DNA from: Halovenus sp.
GTDB taxonomy: Archaea; Halobacteriota; Halobacteria; Halobacteriales; Haloarculaceae
Assembly (NCBI GenBank): GCA_028274925.1
Contig: JAQCNR010000018.1
Span: 1 to 13,416 of the forward strand
Length of the DNA: 13,416 nt
Direction of reading: 5' to 3'
Shown: piece after piece, positions 1 to 7,216 of the stretch
Layout of the letters: every line of letters starts with the position of its first letter
Numbering within the stretch: position 1 is the stretch's first letter
Translations under genes and position numbers: made by a program
Notes under the pieces: model-generated
Told to the model about the DNA's origin: nothing
The model's input: only the letters and a program-made list of their open reading frames with translations
Database searches by the model: none

Positions 1-2135
1 CAACGGTCGAAGCAGATTCGACAACGACAGCAGACGTGACTGTCGAACTCCCGCCGGAAACTGGCACACTCGAAGTGAGTGTCTCTGACCAGGACGGCAA
101 CGTACTGGACGCAACCGTCGAGGTTGACGGCCAGTCTGGCAGCACCGACAGCGGTGCTGTGAGCTTCGAGCTGACTCCTGGCGACTACGAGGTGACCATC
201 GAGGCTGCGGGTCAGACCGTCACGGCGCAGGCGACGGTCGAAGCAGGCTCGACGACCACGACTGACGTGACCGTCGAAACCGAGCAGATTGCCGTCGAGA
301 GCTTCCGCGCGGAGAGTAGCGGTGGATTCATCTCCTTCGACGAGACGAGTCTCGACAGCGCAATCGCGGAAGGACTGTCCTTCCCGGACGGCTCTGGTGA
401 CAGCGAACCGATTGTCATCGAAGCCCAGGTCAACGACGACGGCACGTGGGAATCGACGACCGTCGACTTCCCGACGCTGAATACCGCTTCTGACGGCAGT
501 GGCTTCGACGCCGAAGCGACTGCCCCGAACGGCCTCGAAGGGACGTTCAACCCGACGACGGGCGTCGCCACCGCAGAAGGGAAACTCAAAATTCAACTGC
601 CGCTGACCGGCGACAGTTTCAGTTTCAACATTGCAATGACCACCGGGGTCAGCAACGGAGCAGCGACCGACGACGGACTCGAAGGCGCGTTTAACGCCGG
701 CGAAGAGAGTGGTTCGCTCACCTTCGTCGACAACGAGTACACGGTGCCGGAGCCGACTGGCAACCAGCTACTCGACACGCAGCTTGGTCTTCCGATCGAA
801 GAGCCAGGTCTTGCGTGGCTCAAACTGCCGCTGGACGTTGACTTCGAGTCATCGTCCGGGCCACAGACTGGTGCGCTCGACGTGAGCGCTAGTGACCAGA
901 ACGGAAACGCCATCGAAGGCGCAACGGTCAGCGTCAACGGCCAGACCGCCCAGACCGACGCCAGCGGTGTTGCGACGTTCTCGGGCCTCGAGACGGGCAC
1001 GTACGACGTGACCGTCGAGGCTGGAGACCAGACCGCCACGACGAGCGCAACCGTCGAAGCAGATTCGACGACCACGGCCGACGTGACTGTCGAACTACCG
1101 CCGGAAACTGGCTCGCTCGACGTGAGCGCCAGTGACCAGGACGGCAACGCGATCGAGGGCGCAACCGTCACCGTTGACGGCCAGACCGCCCAGACCGACG
1201 CCAGCGGCGTTGCGACGTTCTCGGGCCTCGAGACGGGCACGTACGACGTGACCGTCGAGGCAGAGGGCGAAAGCGCAACCACGCAGGCAACGGTCGAAGC
1301 CGACGCAACGGCGACGGCTGACGTGACCGTCGAGCTACCGGCCGAGACTGGCTCGCTCGAAGTGAGCGTCTCCAATCAGGACGGTGCCGCGGTCGAAGGC
1401 GCAACGGTTAGCGTTGCAGGGCAGTCTGCCCAGACCGACGCCAGCGGTGTTGCGACGTTCTCGGGCCTCGAGACGGGCACGTACGACGTGACCGTCGAAG
1501 CCCAGGACAAGAGCGCGAGTACCCAGGCAGTGGTCCAGAGCGACTCGACGACGATGGTCGCTGTCGCGCTCGAACTGACAAAGTCCTATAACTTCACCGC
1601 CACCAACACTGGTGGATTCATCTCCTTCGACGAGACGAGCCTCGACAGTGCTCGTGCGAATGGCATCTCCTTCCCGACAGAAGCAGAAGACGGCGAAGGG
1701 ATCGTCATCGAGGGTCAGGTTGAAGGCGACCAGTGGGAATCCACGAACGTGTCGTTCCCGACGCTGACCACCTCCAGTGGCTTCGACGCTGAAGCGACGG
1801 CCCCGAACGGACTGCAGGGGACCATCGACCGCGAGAACAACGAAATGACCGCGACGGGGACGCTCGAAGTGACGCTGCCGCTGACCGGTGACTCCTTCAA
1901 CTTCGAGGTCACCCTGGTCAGCGAACTGAGCAACGGCCCAGCGAGCGACGACGGACTCGAGGGCAGTGCAGACTTCGAGAACAACCAGGCAACGCTGGTC
2001 GATAACGAGTACATCGTGCCAGACGAGAGCGGCAACGCGCTGCTCGACAGCCAGCTTGGACTCCCGATTACCGAAGAGGACAGCGGTATCGCCTGGCTCG
2101 AACTCCCGTTCGAGTTCGAGTTTAGCGACGAGTAA
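1..2135 (+). CDS. Repeat-rich surface/secreted protein, 3' part (5' end outside window)
   Basis: The reading frame is open to the left edge. The codons before the first in-window GTG (position 36) encode TVEADSTTTAD, the same text found in the internal repeats, so GTG 36 is not the real start and the gene begins off-window. About 710 residues are visible. The order is one 80-residue-type beta module (about 60-285), one roughly 190-residue domain (A1, 286-858), three tandem 80-residue modules (867-1578) and a second copy of the domain (A2, 1579-2132). The modules carry the pattern G-x-A-T-F-x-G-L-x-T-G-x-Y-D-V-T-V, typical of carboxypeptidase-regulatory-like / Cna-B-like beta sandwiches common in cell-surface proteins. 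Composition is Thr/Ser/Asp/Glu-rich with very few Lys and no Cys, fitting an extracellular haloarchaeal protein. The C-terminus ends in an acidic tail, with no PGF-CTERM signal and no final membrane helix. Any export signal must lie upstream. The exact function is not known; adhesin or matrix protein is an inference. Confidence 0.8.
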   Translation, partial: TVEADSTTTADVTVELPPETGTLEVSVSDQDGNVLDATVEVDGQSGSTDSGAVSFELTPGDYEVTIEAAGQTVTAQATVEAGSTTTTDVTVETEQIAVESFRAESSGGFISFDETSLDSAIAEGLSFPDGSGDSEPIVIEAQVNDDGTWESTTVDFPTLNTASDGSGFDAEATAPNGLEGTFNPTTGVATAEGKLKIQLPLTGDSFSFNIAMTTGVSNGAATDDGLEGAFNAGEESGSLTFVDNEYTVPEPTGNQLLDTQLGLPIEEPGLAWLKLPLDVDFESSSGPQTGALDVSASDQNGNAIEGATVSVNGQTAQTDASGVATFSGLETGTYDVTVEAGDQTATTSATVEADSTTTADVTVELPPETGSLDVSASDQDGNAIEGATVTVDGQTAQTDASGVATFSGLETGTYDVTVEAEGESATTQATVEADATATADVTVELPAETGSLEVSVSNQDGAAVEGATVSVAGQSAQTDASGVATFSGLETGTYDVTVEAQDKSASTQAVVQSDSTTMVAVALELTKSYNFTATNTGGFISFDETSLDSARANGISFPTEAEDGEGIVIEGQVEGDQWESTNVSFPTLTTSSGFDAEATAPNGLQGTIDRENNEMTATGTLEVTLPLTGDSFNFEVTLVSELSNGPASDDGLEGSADFENNQATLVDNEYIVPDESGNALLDSQLGLPITEEDSGIAWLELPFEFEFSDE
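286..858 (+). repeat. Unassigned ~190-residue domain, copy A1
   Basis: First copy of a domain found twice in the same protein. It opens with GGFISFDETSLDSA, continues with SGFDAEATAPNGL, LPLTGDSFSF, a GAATDDGLEG-like stretch, VDNEYTVPE and LLDTQLGLPI, and closes with AWLKLPLDVDF. These blocks recur in the same order in copy A2. I do not recognise the family. The alternating hydrophobic pattern suggests an all-beta fold (inference). Confidence 0.75.
867..1578 (+). repeat. Three tandem 240-bp (80-residue) beta-module repeats
   Basis: Three in-phase repeats start near 867, 1107 and 1347 at an exact 240-bp period. The segments 951-1018, 1191-1258 and 1431-1498 are identical apart from one base (968 T, 1208 C, 1448 T). 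They include a 50-bp core (969-1018 and its copies) with no differences even at third codon positions. Other parts of the unit vary more. A diverged module at about 60-285 and the text at the left edge show that the array extends further upstream. Near-identity at silent sites points to recent duplication or ongoing gene conversion. Confidence 0.9.
1579..2132 (+). repeat. Unassigned ~190-residue domain, copy A2 (C-terminal)
   Basis: Second copy of the A1 domain, ending the protein. It keeps GGFISFDETSLDSA, PTL, SGFDAEATAPNGL, LPLTGDSF, DDGLEG, LVDNEYIVP, LLDSQLGLPI and AWLELPF. Between these blocks the sequence differs from A1, so this is an older duplication than the 80-residue array between them. 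Confidence 0.75.
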
Positions 2136-2140
2136 CTACG

Positions 2141-2160
2141 ACCGCCGCGGTTTTTTTATT
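2141..2160 (+). terminator. U-tract terminator after the repeat protein
   Basis: A GC-rich run is followed by seven T (2151-2157), then ATT, starting 15 bases after the TAA stop of the upstream gene. T-runs after GC-rich DNA are the usual archaeal intrinsic termination signal. It lies in the 40-base gap between two converging genes. Confidence 0.6.
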
Positions 2161-2175
2161 TGAGTTACCGTCGAA

Positions 2176-2556
2176 TTAGCCGCCAAGCAGTTCGTCAAGT
2201 TTGTCGAAATACGCCTCACGAGGCACCTGATACAGCTCTCGGTAGTCGATTTCACCGCCCGAGAACCGTGCGGCGAGTTCGTTGGCCGCTGTTTCTGCCT
2301 CCTCACGGCTGTCGTACGCCTCGGCGCTCGTCGATACATCTGGTTCGAGATACAGTTGGACGTACCACGGTGCGTCGGGTGCCGGCGTGTTCCGGCCCGG
2401 TTTCCGGCTTGGTTTGCCCTTGCGGATATGAATCGTCGGCAGACAGGGGGCTGGGTAGGCGTCGCTGTTGAACACGTCCGGTCGGTAGGTCAGAATCAGC
2501 TTCTGTGACTCCTCGTTCCAGACTCGCCAGCCCTCGGGAAGTTCCTCGTCGGTCAT
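2176..2556 (-). CDS. Small haloarchaeal protein, DUF5820-like
   Basis: A 126-residue acidic, soluble protein. It starts MTDEELPEGWRVW and contains CLPTIHIRKGK, a basic/proline-rich turn (KPSRKPGRNTP), WYVQLYLEP and a C-terminal IDYRELYQVPREAYFDKL segment. From memory this matches DUF5820, a family confined to haloarchaea, at roughly its usual length; no function is known. There is no signal peptide, membrane helix or metal motif. It is a single-gene unit that converges with the repeat-protein gene and diverges from the prkA operon. The start at 2556 is supported by a weak TATA-like GATAACC about 22-28 bases upstream on the minus strand, consistent with a leaderless transcript. The coding call is strong; the family name is moderate. 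Confidence 0.7.
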   Translation of the reverse strand: MTDEELPEGWRVWNEESQKLILTYRPDVFNSDAYPAPCLPTIHIRKGKPSRKPGRNTPAPDAPWYVQLYLEPDVSTSAEAYDSREEAETAANELAARFSGGEIDYRELYQVPREAYFDKLDELLGG

Positions 2557-2636
2557 ACCCAGTGTTCGTTCCTCGGGGTTATCAGTGCCCGCTCTCAGTC
2601 GTGGCTCAGCGGTCGTTTCCCACAGACGGCAGCGTC

Positions 2637-2668
2637 GTAGGCCTCGTAAAATACCTAGGACCGCCTAC
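2637..2668. promoter_or_regulatory. Inverted repeat next to the prkA-operon TATA box
   Basis: GTAGGC (2637-2642) and GCCTAC (2663-2668) form perfect 6-bp arms around a 20-base spacer that contains the palindrome CCTAGG (2654-2659). It abuts the TATA-like box at 2669-2680, where an archaeal activator or repressor would bind. Arms this short can arise by chance, so confidence is low. Confidence 0.25.
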
Positions 2669-2700
2669 AAATTTATATACGCAGAGCACTGCTATATTAT
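2669..2700 (+). promoter_or_regulatory. Probable promoter(s) of the prkA-prkA-yeaH-spoVR operon
   Basis: AAATTTATATAC (2669-2680) is a strong archaeal TATA box. A second AT-rich candidate, CTATATTAT, lies at 2692-2700. Transcription would begin about 25 bases downstream of either box, giving a 5' leader of roughly 135-155 bases before the prkA ATG. That is long for a haloarchaeon, where many mRNAs are leaderless. No TATA-like sequence lies about 25 bases before the ATG itself. The 2640-2800 stretch is the most AT-rich non-coding DNA in the window. Confidence 0.6.
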
Positions 2701-2770
2701 CACAGCATCGGTAGTCATCGACACACACGCGTACAAACCCATCACCACTTGTTGGGCCTCAAGCCATGGT

Positions 2771-2863
2771 ATGAATACACATAACAAAACCATGCCGCTG
2801 GAGGTAGCCTCCAGCAGTGTCGCGCGGCGGTCGGCCAGCAAGTCACCTACGGACCCATCATGA
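2771..2863 (+). CDS. Possible 30-codon upstream ORF overlapping the prkA start
   Basis: ATG at 2771 opens a 30-codon frame starting MNTHNKTMP and ending PTDPS. Its TGA overlaps the prkA start in ATGA (2860-2863), the classic arrangement for translational coupling. The prkA ATG has no Shine-Dalgarno sequence upstream, so coupling from this ORF would explain how it is translated. Against it, the ORF has no ribosome site of its own and its composition is unlike haloarchaeal protein. It is a candidate leader peptide only. Confidence 0.25.
   Translation: MNTHNKTMPLEVASSSVARRSASKSPTDPS
2797..2815 (+). promoter_or_regulatory. Hairpin in the prkA leader sequestering a GGAGG
   Basis: GCTGGAGG (2797-2804), loop TAG, then CCTCCAGC (2808-2815) is a perfect 8-bp stem. 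It lies 44 bases before the prkA start, inside the predicted leader RNA. One arm contains GGAGG, complementary to the 16S anti-Shine-Dalgarno, so in folded RNA the site would be hidden. It could tune translation of the upstream ORF or prkA, or mRNA stability. The structure is seen directly; the role is inferred. Confidence 0.45.
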
Positions 2864-4929
2864 GTAAACAGAACACGCTCGAATCACTGAGTCAGGAGTA
2901 CCGAGAGACGATCCCAAGCGACCTTCGTCGAACGCAATCGTTCGACTGGTACCTCGAAGAACTCCAGGAGGACCCGAAAATTGCCCGCAGCGCCCACCAG
3001 CGCATCGCGGATATGCTCGACTTTTACGGCACCGAATACGACGAGGAGAAAGGTGTCGTGGAGTACGAACTTGCCTCCGAGGACCCGCTCGAAGACGGAG
3101 AAAACACCTTCTACGGCCGTGTGATCCACGAAGCGATCCACGAGTTCGTCAACAAGGTCAAATCTGGGGCCCGCGGCCTCGGCCCCGAGCGACGAATTCT
3201 ACTCCTTCTCGGGCCAGTCGGTTCCGGGAAATCCGATTTCGACTCACAGATCCGCAAATACTTCGAGGACTACACGACCCGCGACCAGGGGCGGATGTAC
3301 ACCTTCCGCTGGACAAACCTCTGTGACATCATCGAGGACCAGGACCCCGGCGACGACATGGTTCGCTCGCCGATGAATCAGGACCCGATGGTGTTGCTGC
3401 CAGAAAAACAACGCAAGTCGGTGATCAAGGAGATGAACGAGGCGCTGGACGCGCCGTACACTATCCGCAACGAGCAGGCACTCGACCCAGCCAGCGAGTT
3501 CTACATGGACCAACTGCTGGCGTACTACGACGACGACCTGCAGGCGGTGCTGGAAAATCACATCGAGGTCGTCCGCCTGCTGGCCGACGAGAACAAACGG
3601 CAGGGCATCGAGACCTTCGAGCCAAAGGACAAGAAAAACCAGGACGAAACCGAACTAACGGGCGACGTCAACTACTCGAAGATTGCTGTCTACGGCGAGT
3701 CTGACCCCCGGGCGTTCGACTACTCTGGGGCGTTCTGTAACGCCAACCGCGGTATCTTCTCCGGCGAGGAACTCCTGAAACTCCAGCGTGAGTTCCTCTA
3801 TGACTTCCTGCACGCCACCCAGGAGCAGACGATCAAGCCCAAGAACAACCCACGGATCGACATCGACCAGCTAATTGTTGGCCGGACGAACATGCCGGAG
3901 TACCGCGACAAGAAAGGCGACGAGAAGATGGAGGCGTTCAACGACCGGACCAAACGCATCGACTTCCCGTACGTCCTCTCCTACGACAACGAAGCCCAGA
4001 TCTACCGGAAGATGCTCCGCAACGCTGACCTGCCGGACATCCGGGTCGAACCACACACCTTGGAGATGGCGGGGCTATTTGGCGTGCTCACTCGCATCGA
4101 GGAACCCGACGCCGGCAGTATCGACCTCGTCCAGAAAGCCAAAGCCTACAACGGTGAGATCGACGAGACCGACGACATCGACGTGAAGAAACTGCAGGAG
4201 GAAGCCGCCGAGAAAGTCGAAATCGGGGAGGGGATGACCGGTGTCTCCCCACGATTTGTCGGTGACGAGATTGCCGAAGCAATCATGGATTCGATGCACC
4301 GCAGTCGGAACTTCCTCTCGCCGCTGACGACGTTCAACCACCTCGAGGACAACCTCGAGAACCACGGCTCGATTTCCGACGACATGTTCGAGACCTACTA
4401 CCGCTATCTCGAACTCGTCCGCGAGGAGTACAAGGAGCGAGCCATCGAGGACGTCCGCCACGCGCTGGCGTACGACCTCGACGAAATCCAGCGACAGGGC
4501 GAGAAGTACATGGACCACGTGATGGCCTACATCGACGACGACACCGTCGAAGACGAGATTACGGGCCGCGAGCAGGAACCCGACGAGCAGTTCCTGCGCA
4601 GCGTCGAAGAGAAACTCAATCTCCCCGAGGACCGCAAGGACGACTTCCGTCAGGAGGTTGCAAACTGGGTCTCCCGGCGTGCACGCGAGGGCGAAACGTT
4701 CGACCCGCAGGACAACGACCGCCTGCGCCGCGCGCTGGAACGCAAACTCTGGGAAGACAAGAAACACAACATCAACTTCTCGGCGCTGGTCTCCAGCGGC
4801 GAGATGGACGACGACGAGCGCAACCAGTGGATTGACGCGCTGATGGAGCAGGGTTACTCCGAAGAAGGCGCGAAGGAAGTGCTCGAATTCGCCGGCGCGG
4901 AAGTCGCCAAGACCGAGATGGAGGACTGA
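2860..4929 (+). CDS. prkA: PrkA family AAA+ serine protein kinase (first copy)
   Basis: A 689-residue PrkA/YeaG homologue (E. coli YeaG is about 640). The N-terminal AAA+ domain has a Walker A GPVGSGKS at residues 118-125, a conserved FCNANRGIF block near 292-300 and a sensor-1-like LIVGRTNMPEYR at 338-349 followed by FNDRTKRID. The C-terminal half, with GVSPRFVGDEI, is the PrkA C-terminal domain. It is cytosolic and very acidic. Family members were described as serine kinases; a report on the Bacillus protein instead describes ATP-dependent protease activity, so the biochemical activity is open. It is the first gene of the operon. ATG 2860 is the only start available: a frame-1 stop lies at 2782-2784 and no other start codon follows in frame. 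No Shine-Dalgarno sequence precedes it. The second prkA begins 4 or 7 bases after the stop. The family call is very firm. Confidence 0.96.
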   Translation: MSKQNTLESLSQEYRETIPSDLRRTQSFDWYLEELQEDPKIARSAHQRIADMLDFYGTEYDEEKGVVEYELASEDPLEDGENTFYGRVIHEAIHEFVNKVKSGARGLGPERRILLLLGPVGSGKSDFDSQIRKYFEDYTTRDQGRMYTFRWTNLCDIIEDQDPGDDMVRSPMNQDPMVLLPEKQRKSVIKEMNEALDAPYTIRNEQALDPASEFYMDQLLAYYDDDLQAVLENHIEVVRLLADENKRQGIETFEPKDKKNQDETELTGDVNYSKIAVYGESDPRAFDYSGAFCNANRGIFSGEELLKLQREFLYDFLHATQEQTIKPKNNPRIDIDQLIVGRTNMPEYRDKKGDEKMEAFNDRTKRIDFPYVLSYDNEAQIYRKMLRNADLPDIRVEPHTLEMAGLFGVLTRIEEPDAGSIDLVQKAKAYNGEIDETDDIDVKKLQEEAAEKVEIGEGMTGVSPRFVGDEIAEAIMDSMHRSRNFLSPLTTFNHLEDNLENHGSISDDMFETYYRYLELVREEYKERAIEDVRHALAYDLDEIQRQGEKYMDHVMAYIDDDTVEDEITGREQEPDEQFLRSVEEKLNLPEDRKDDFRQEVANWVSRRAREGETFDPQDNDRLRRALERKLWEDKKHNINFSALVSSGEMDDDERNQWIDALMEQGYSEEGAKEVLEFAGAEVAKTEMED

Positions 4930-4933
4930 CGGA

Positions 4934-7216
4934 GTGATGAGTTCCGACGAGTACATCGAGGCGGCCAACCGCGAACTCGACGAGGCCTACCAGCGCCCGC
5001 TGACCCTCGACGAATACGTCGAACATCTGCTCGAGAACCCACAGCAGGCCGCCCACGCGTCGAAGTATCTGCTCAACGCAATCGAGAACGCGGGCAAGCG
5101 CTCGGTCATCGAAGAAGGCGAAGAGAAGGAGCGCTATCGCTTCTTCGACGACCCCTGGAACGACGGCGAACACGCGATTCTCGGCAATACGGAAGTGCTC
5201 AACCGCCTCGTCGACGACCTGCGGTCAATTGCCGCGGGCCGGGGCAAAGACGAGAAGATTCTCTGGCTTGACGGCCCGACAGCGACGGGTAAATCTGAAC
5301 TCAAGCGCTGTCTCATCAACGGGCTTCGAGAGTACTCCAAAACCGAGGCCGGTCGGCGGTACACGATGGAGTGGAGCATTGCCGGCGTCAGCGACCAACC
5401 GGGGATGACCTACGGCGACGAAATCTCCTCGGACGAAGACGACTGGTACGAGAGTCCGGTCCAATCGCATCCGCTGTCGGTGTTCCCGGAGGATGTCCGG
5501 ACGGAGTTGCTCGCCGAACTCAACGAGCGACTGGACGACCACATTCCTGTGCGGATGGAAGCCGAGATGGACCCATTCTGCCGAGAGGCCTACGAGTACC
5601 TCGAAGAGCAGTACCGCCGCGACGGCGTTGCCGACCTGTTCTCGGCGGTAACGAGTCCGGGCCATCTCCGAATCAAGAACTTCGTCGTCGACGTTGGCCA
5701 GGGTATTGGCGTGCTCCATAGCGAGGACGACGGCCCACCCAAAGAGCGACTGGTCGGGTCGTGGATGGCCGGGATGTTGCGTGAACTGGACTCGCGGGGC
5801 CGGAAGAACCCACAGGCATTCTCCTACGACGGCGTGCTCAGTCAGGGCAACGGCCTCGTCACGATTGTCGAGGACGCCGCCCAGCACGCCGACCTGCTGC
5901 AGAAACTGCTGAACGTTCCCGACGAGAGTCACGTCAAACTGGACAAGGGAATCGGGATGGACGTGGATACCCAGCTTATCGTCATCTCGAATCCAGACCT
6001 GGAGGACCAACTCAATCAGCACGCCGACCGCAACGGCACTGACCCGTTGAAGGCGCTGAAACGGCGGCTGGACAAACACCAGTTCACCTACCTGACGAAT
6101 CTCTCGCTGGAGGCTGAACTGCTGCGCCGCGAACTCACCGAGGAGACGACAGTCTGGGACGCCACCAGTTGGGACCAACTCGAAGAGTGGATTCGCGAAC
6201 CGGTCACGATTAGCGTCCGTGACAGCAGCGGCACCGTCACCGAACGCGAACTCGCGCCACACGCTATCGAGGGTGCGGCGCTGTACGCCGTCGTCTCACG
6301 ACTTGACGCCTCTGACCTGCCCGAGGACCTCGACCTGACCGACAAGGCACTCCTGTTCGACCGTGGCTACCTGCGCGATGGCGACGAGCGTATCGACATC
6401 GACGAGTTCGAGTTCGAGGACGAAGCGACCGACGGGAAACACGGTATTCCCGTCACCTACACGCGAGACATCATCGCCGACCTGTTGCACGAGGATTCCG
6501 AGCGCTTCGACGAGGACCTGCCCGTCGAGGGCGTGATTATGCCACGAGACCTGATCAACGCGATGGCCAAACGGCTCTCTGACGCGCCGGTGTTCTCGAA
6601 CACTGAGGTCGCGGAGTTCGGTGAACGCGTCGCGCCGGTGAAAAACTACATCTTCAGCCAGCAGGAGGCTGACGTGCTCGACGCGATGATGCGAGACAAG
6701 CGTGTCGACGAGCAGACCGTCGAGGAGTACGTCGAACACGTCTACGCGTGGTCGGAAGGCGAACGCATCGAAAACGAGCGCGGTGAACTGGTCGAGCCAG
6801 ACCTGCTGAAGATGAAAGTCTTCGAGATAGAGCATCTCGGCCGGTTCAGCGAGGATAACTACACCGGCGACAAACCACACGAAGAAGTCCGAGATTTCCG
6901 CAAAGAGAAGATTATCACGGCGCTGAACCGCCACGCGTGGCGCCAGCGCGACGAGGAGTTCCGGGTTTCTGATGTCAATCCCAAGGAGATTCCGGTCATC
7001 CGCGCGGTGCTTGGCACCCACGACTGGGACGACATCAAGCGAACGTTCGAGGATTTCGACCCGCGGCAGTGGGATAACCCACCGAGCGGGACCGAGACCG
7101 CAGACATCAAACGCGACACCATCGAGAACATGCAAGACCTCTTCGAGTACAGCGAGGCGTCGGCAGAGCTGACGAGTCGGTACGTCATGAGCCAGGTGAG
7201 TTACAAATGGGACTGA
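4934..7216 (+). CDS. prkA2: PrkA family AAA+ protein (second, divergent copy)
   Basis: 760 residues, longer than the first PrkA and clearly diverged from it, though it keeps the architecture: an acidic N-terminal helical region, Walker A GPTATGKS (114-121), a Walker-B-like GLVTIVED, sensor-1-like LIVISNPD, and a long C-terminal domain with PRDLINAMAKRLSD. It lacks the FCNANRG block of copy one and has SQGNGLVTIVED there. Two subunits of differing sequence suggest hetero-oligomers or division of labour (inference). GGAGG at 4920-4924 lies 9 bases before GTG 4934 and 12 before ATG 4937 (codon 2), so either could be the start; spacing favours GTG, codon type favours ATG. The 3' end overlaps yeaH by 10 bases, so co-translation is expected. 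Family membership is firm; whether it has kinase, protease or only ATPase activity cannot be read from the sequence. Confidence 0.9.
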   Translation: MMSSDEYIEAANRELDEAYQRPLTLDEYVEHLLENPQQAAHASKYLLNAIENAGKRSVIEEGEEKERYRFFDDPWNDGEHAILGNTEVLNRLVDDLRSIAAGRGKDEKILWLDGPTATGKSELKRCLINGLREYSKTEAGRRYTMEWSIAGVSDQPGMTYGDEISSDEDDWYESPVQSHPLSVFPEDVRTELLAELNERLDDHIPVRMEAEMDPFCREAYEYLEEQYRRDGVADLFSAVTSPGHLRIKNFVVDVGQGIGVLHSEDDGPPKERLVGSWMAGMLRELDSRGRKNPQAFSYDGVLSQGNGLVTIVEDAAQHADLLQKLLNVPDESHVKLDKGIGMDVDTQLIVISNPDLEDQLNQHADRNGTDPLKALKRRLDKHQFTYLTNLSLEAELLRRELTEETTVWDATSWDQLEEWIREPVTISVRDSSGTVTERELAPHAIEGAALYAVVSRLDASDLPEDLDLTDKALLFDRGYLRDGDERIDIDEFEFEDEATDGKHGIPVTYTRDIIADLLHEDSERFDEDLPVEGVIMPRDLINAMAKRLSDAPVFSNTEVAEFGERVAPVKNYIFSQQEADVLDAMMRDKRVDEQTVEEYVEHVYAWSEGERIENERGELVEPDLLKMKVFEIEHLGRFSEDNYTGDKPHEEVRDFRKEKIITALNRHAWRQRDEEFRVSDVNPKEIPVIRAVLGTHDWDDIKRTFEDFDPRQWDNPPSGTETADIKRDTIENMQDLFEYSEASAELTSRYVMSQVSYKWD

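Noticed and set aside
593..1375. 260-residue minus-strand frame opposite the repeat protein
   Set aside because: Ser/Val-rich antisense shadow of the repeat modules; its periodicity simply mirrors the plus-strand gene.
867..1578. Tandem repeat as a non-coding satellite or array
   Set aside because: The 240-bp period keeps reading frame and encodes coherent beta modules, so it is coding duplication.
4075..4968. 297-residue minus-strand frame opposite prkA
   Set aside because: Antisense shadow of a GC-rich gene; it shows no motif, and the plus frame has clear PrkA homology.
5225..6262. 345-residue minus-strand frame opposite the second prkA
   Set aside because: Same reason: antisense shadow without recognisable domains, covered by a strong plus-strand gene.
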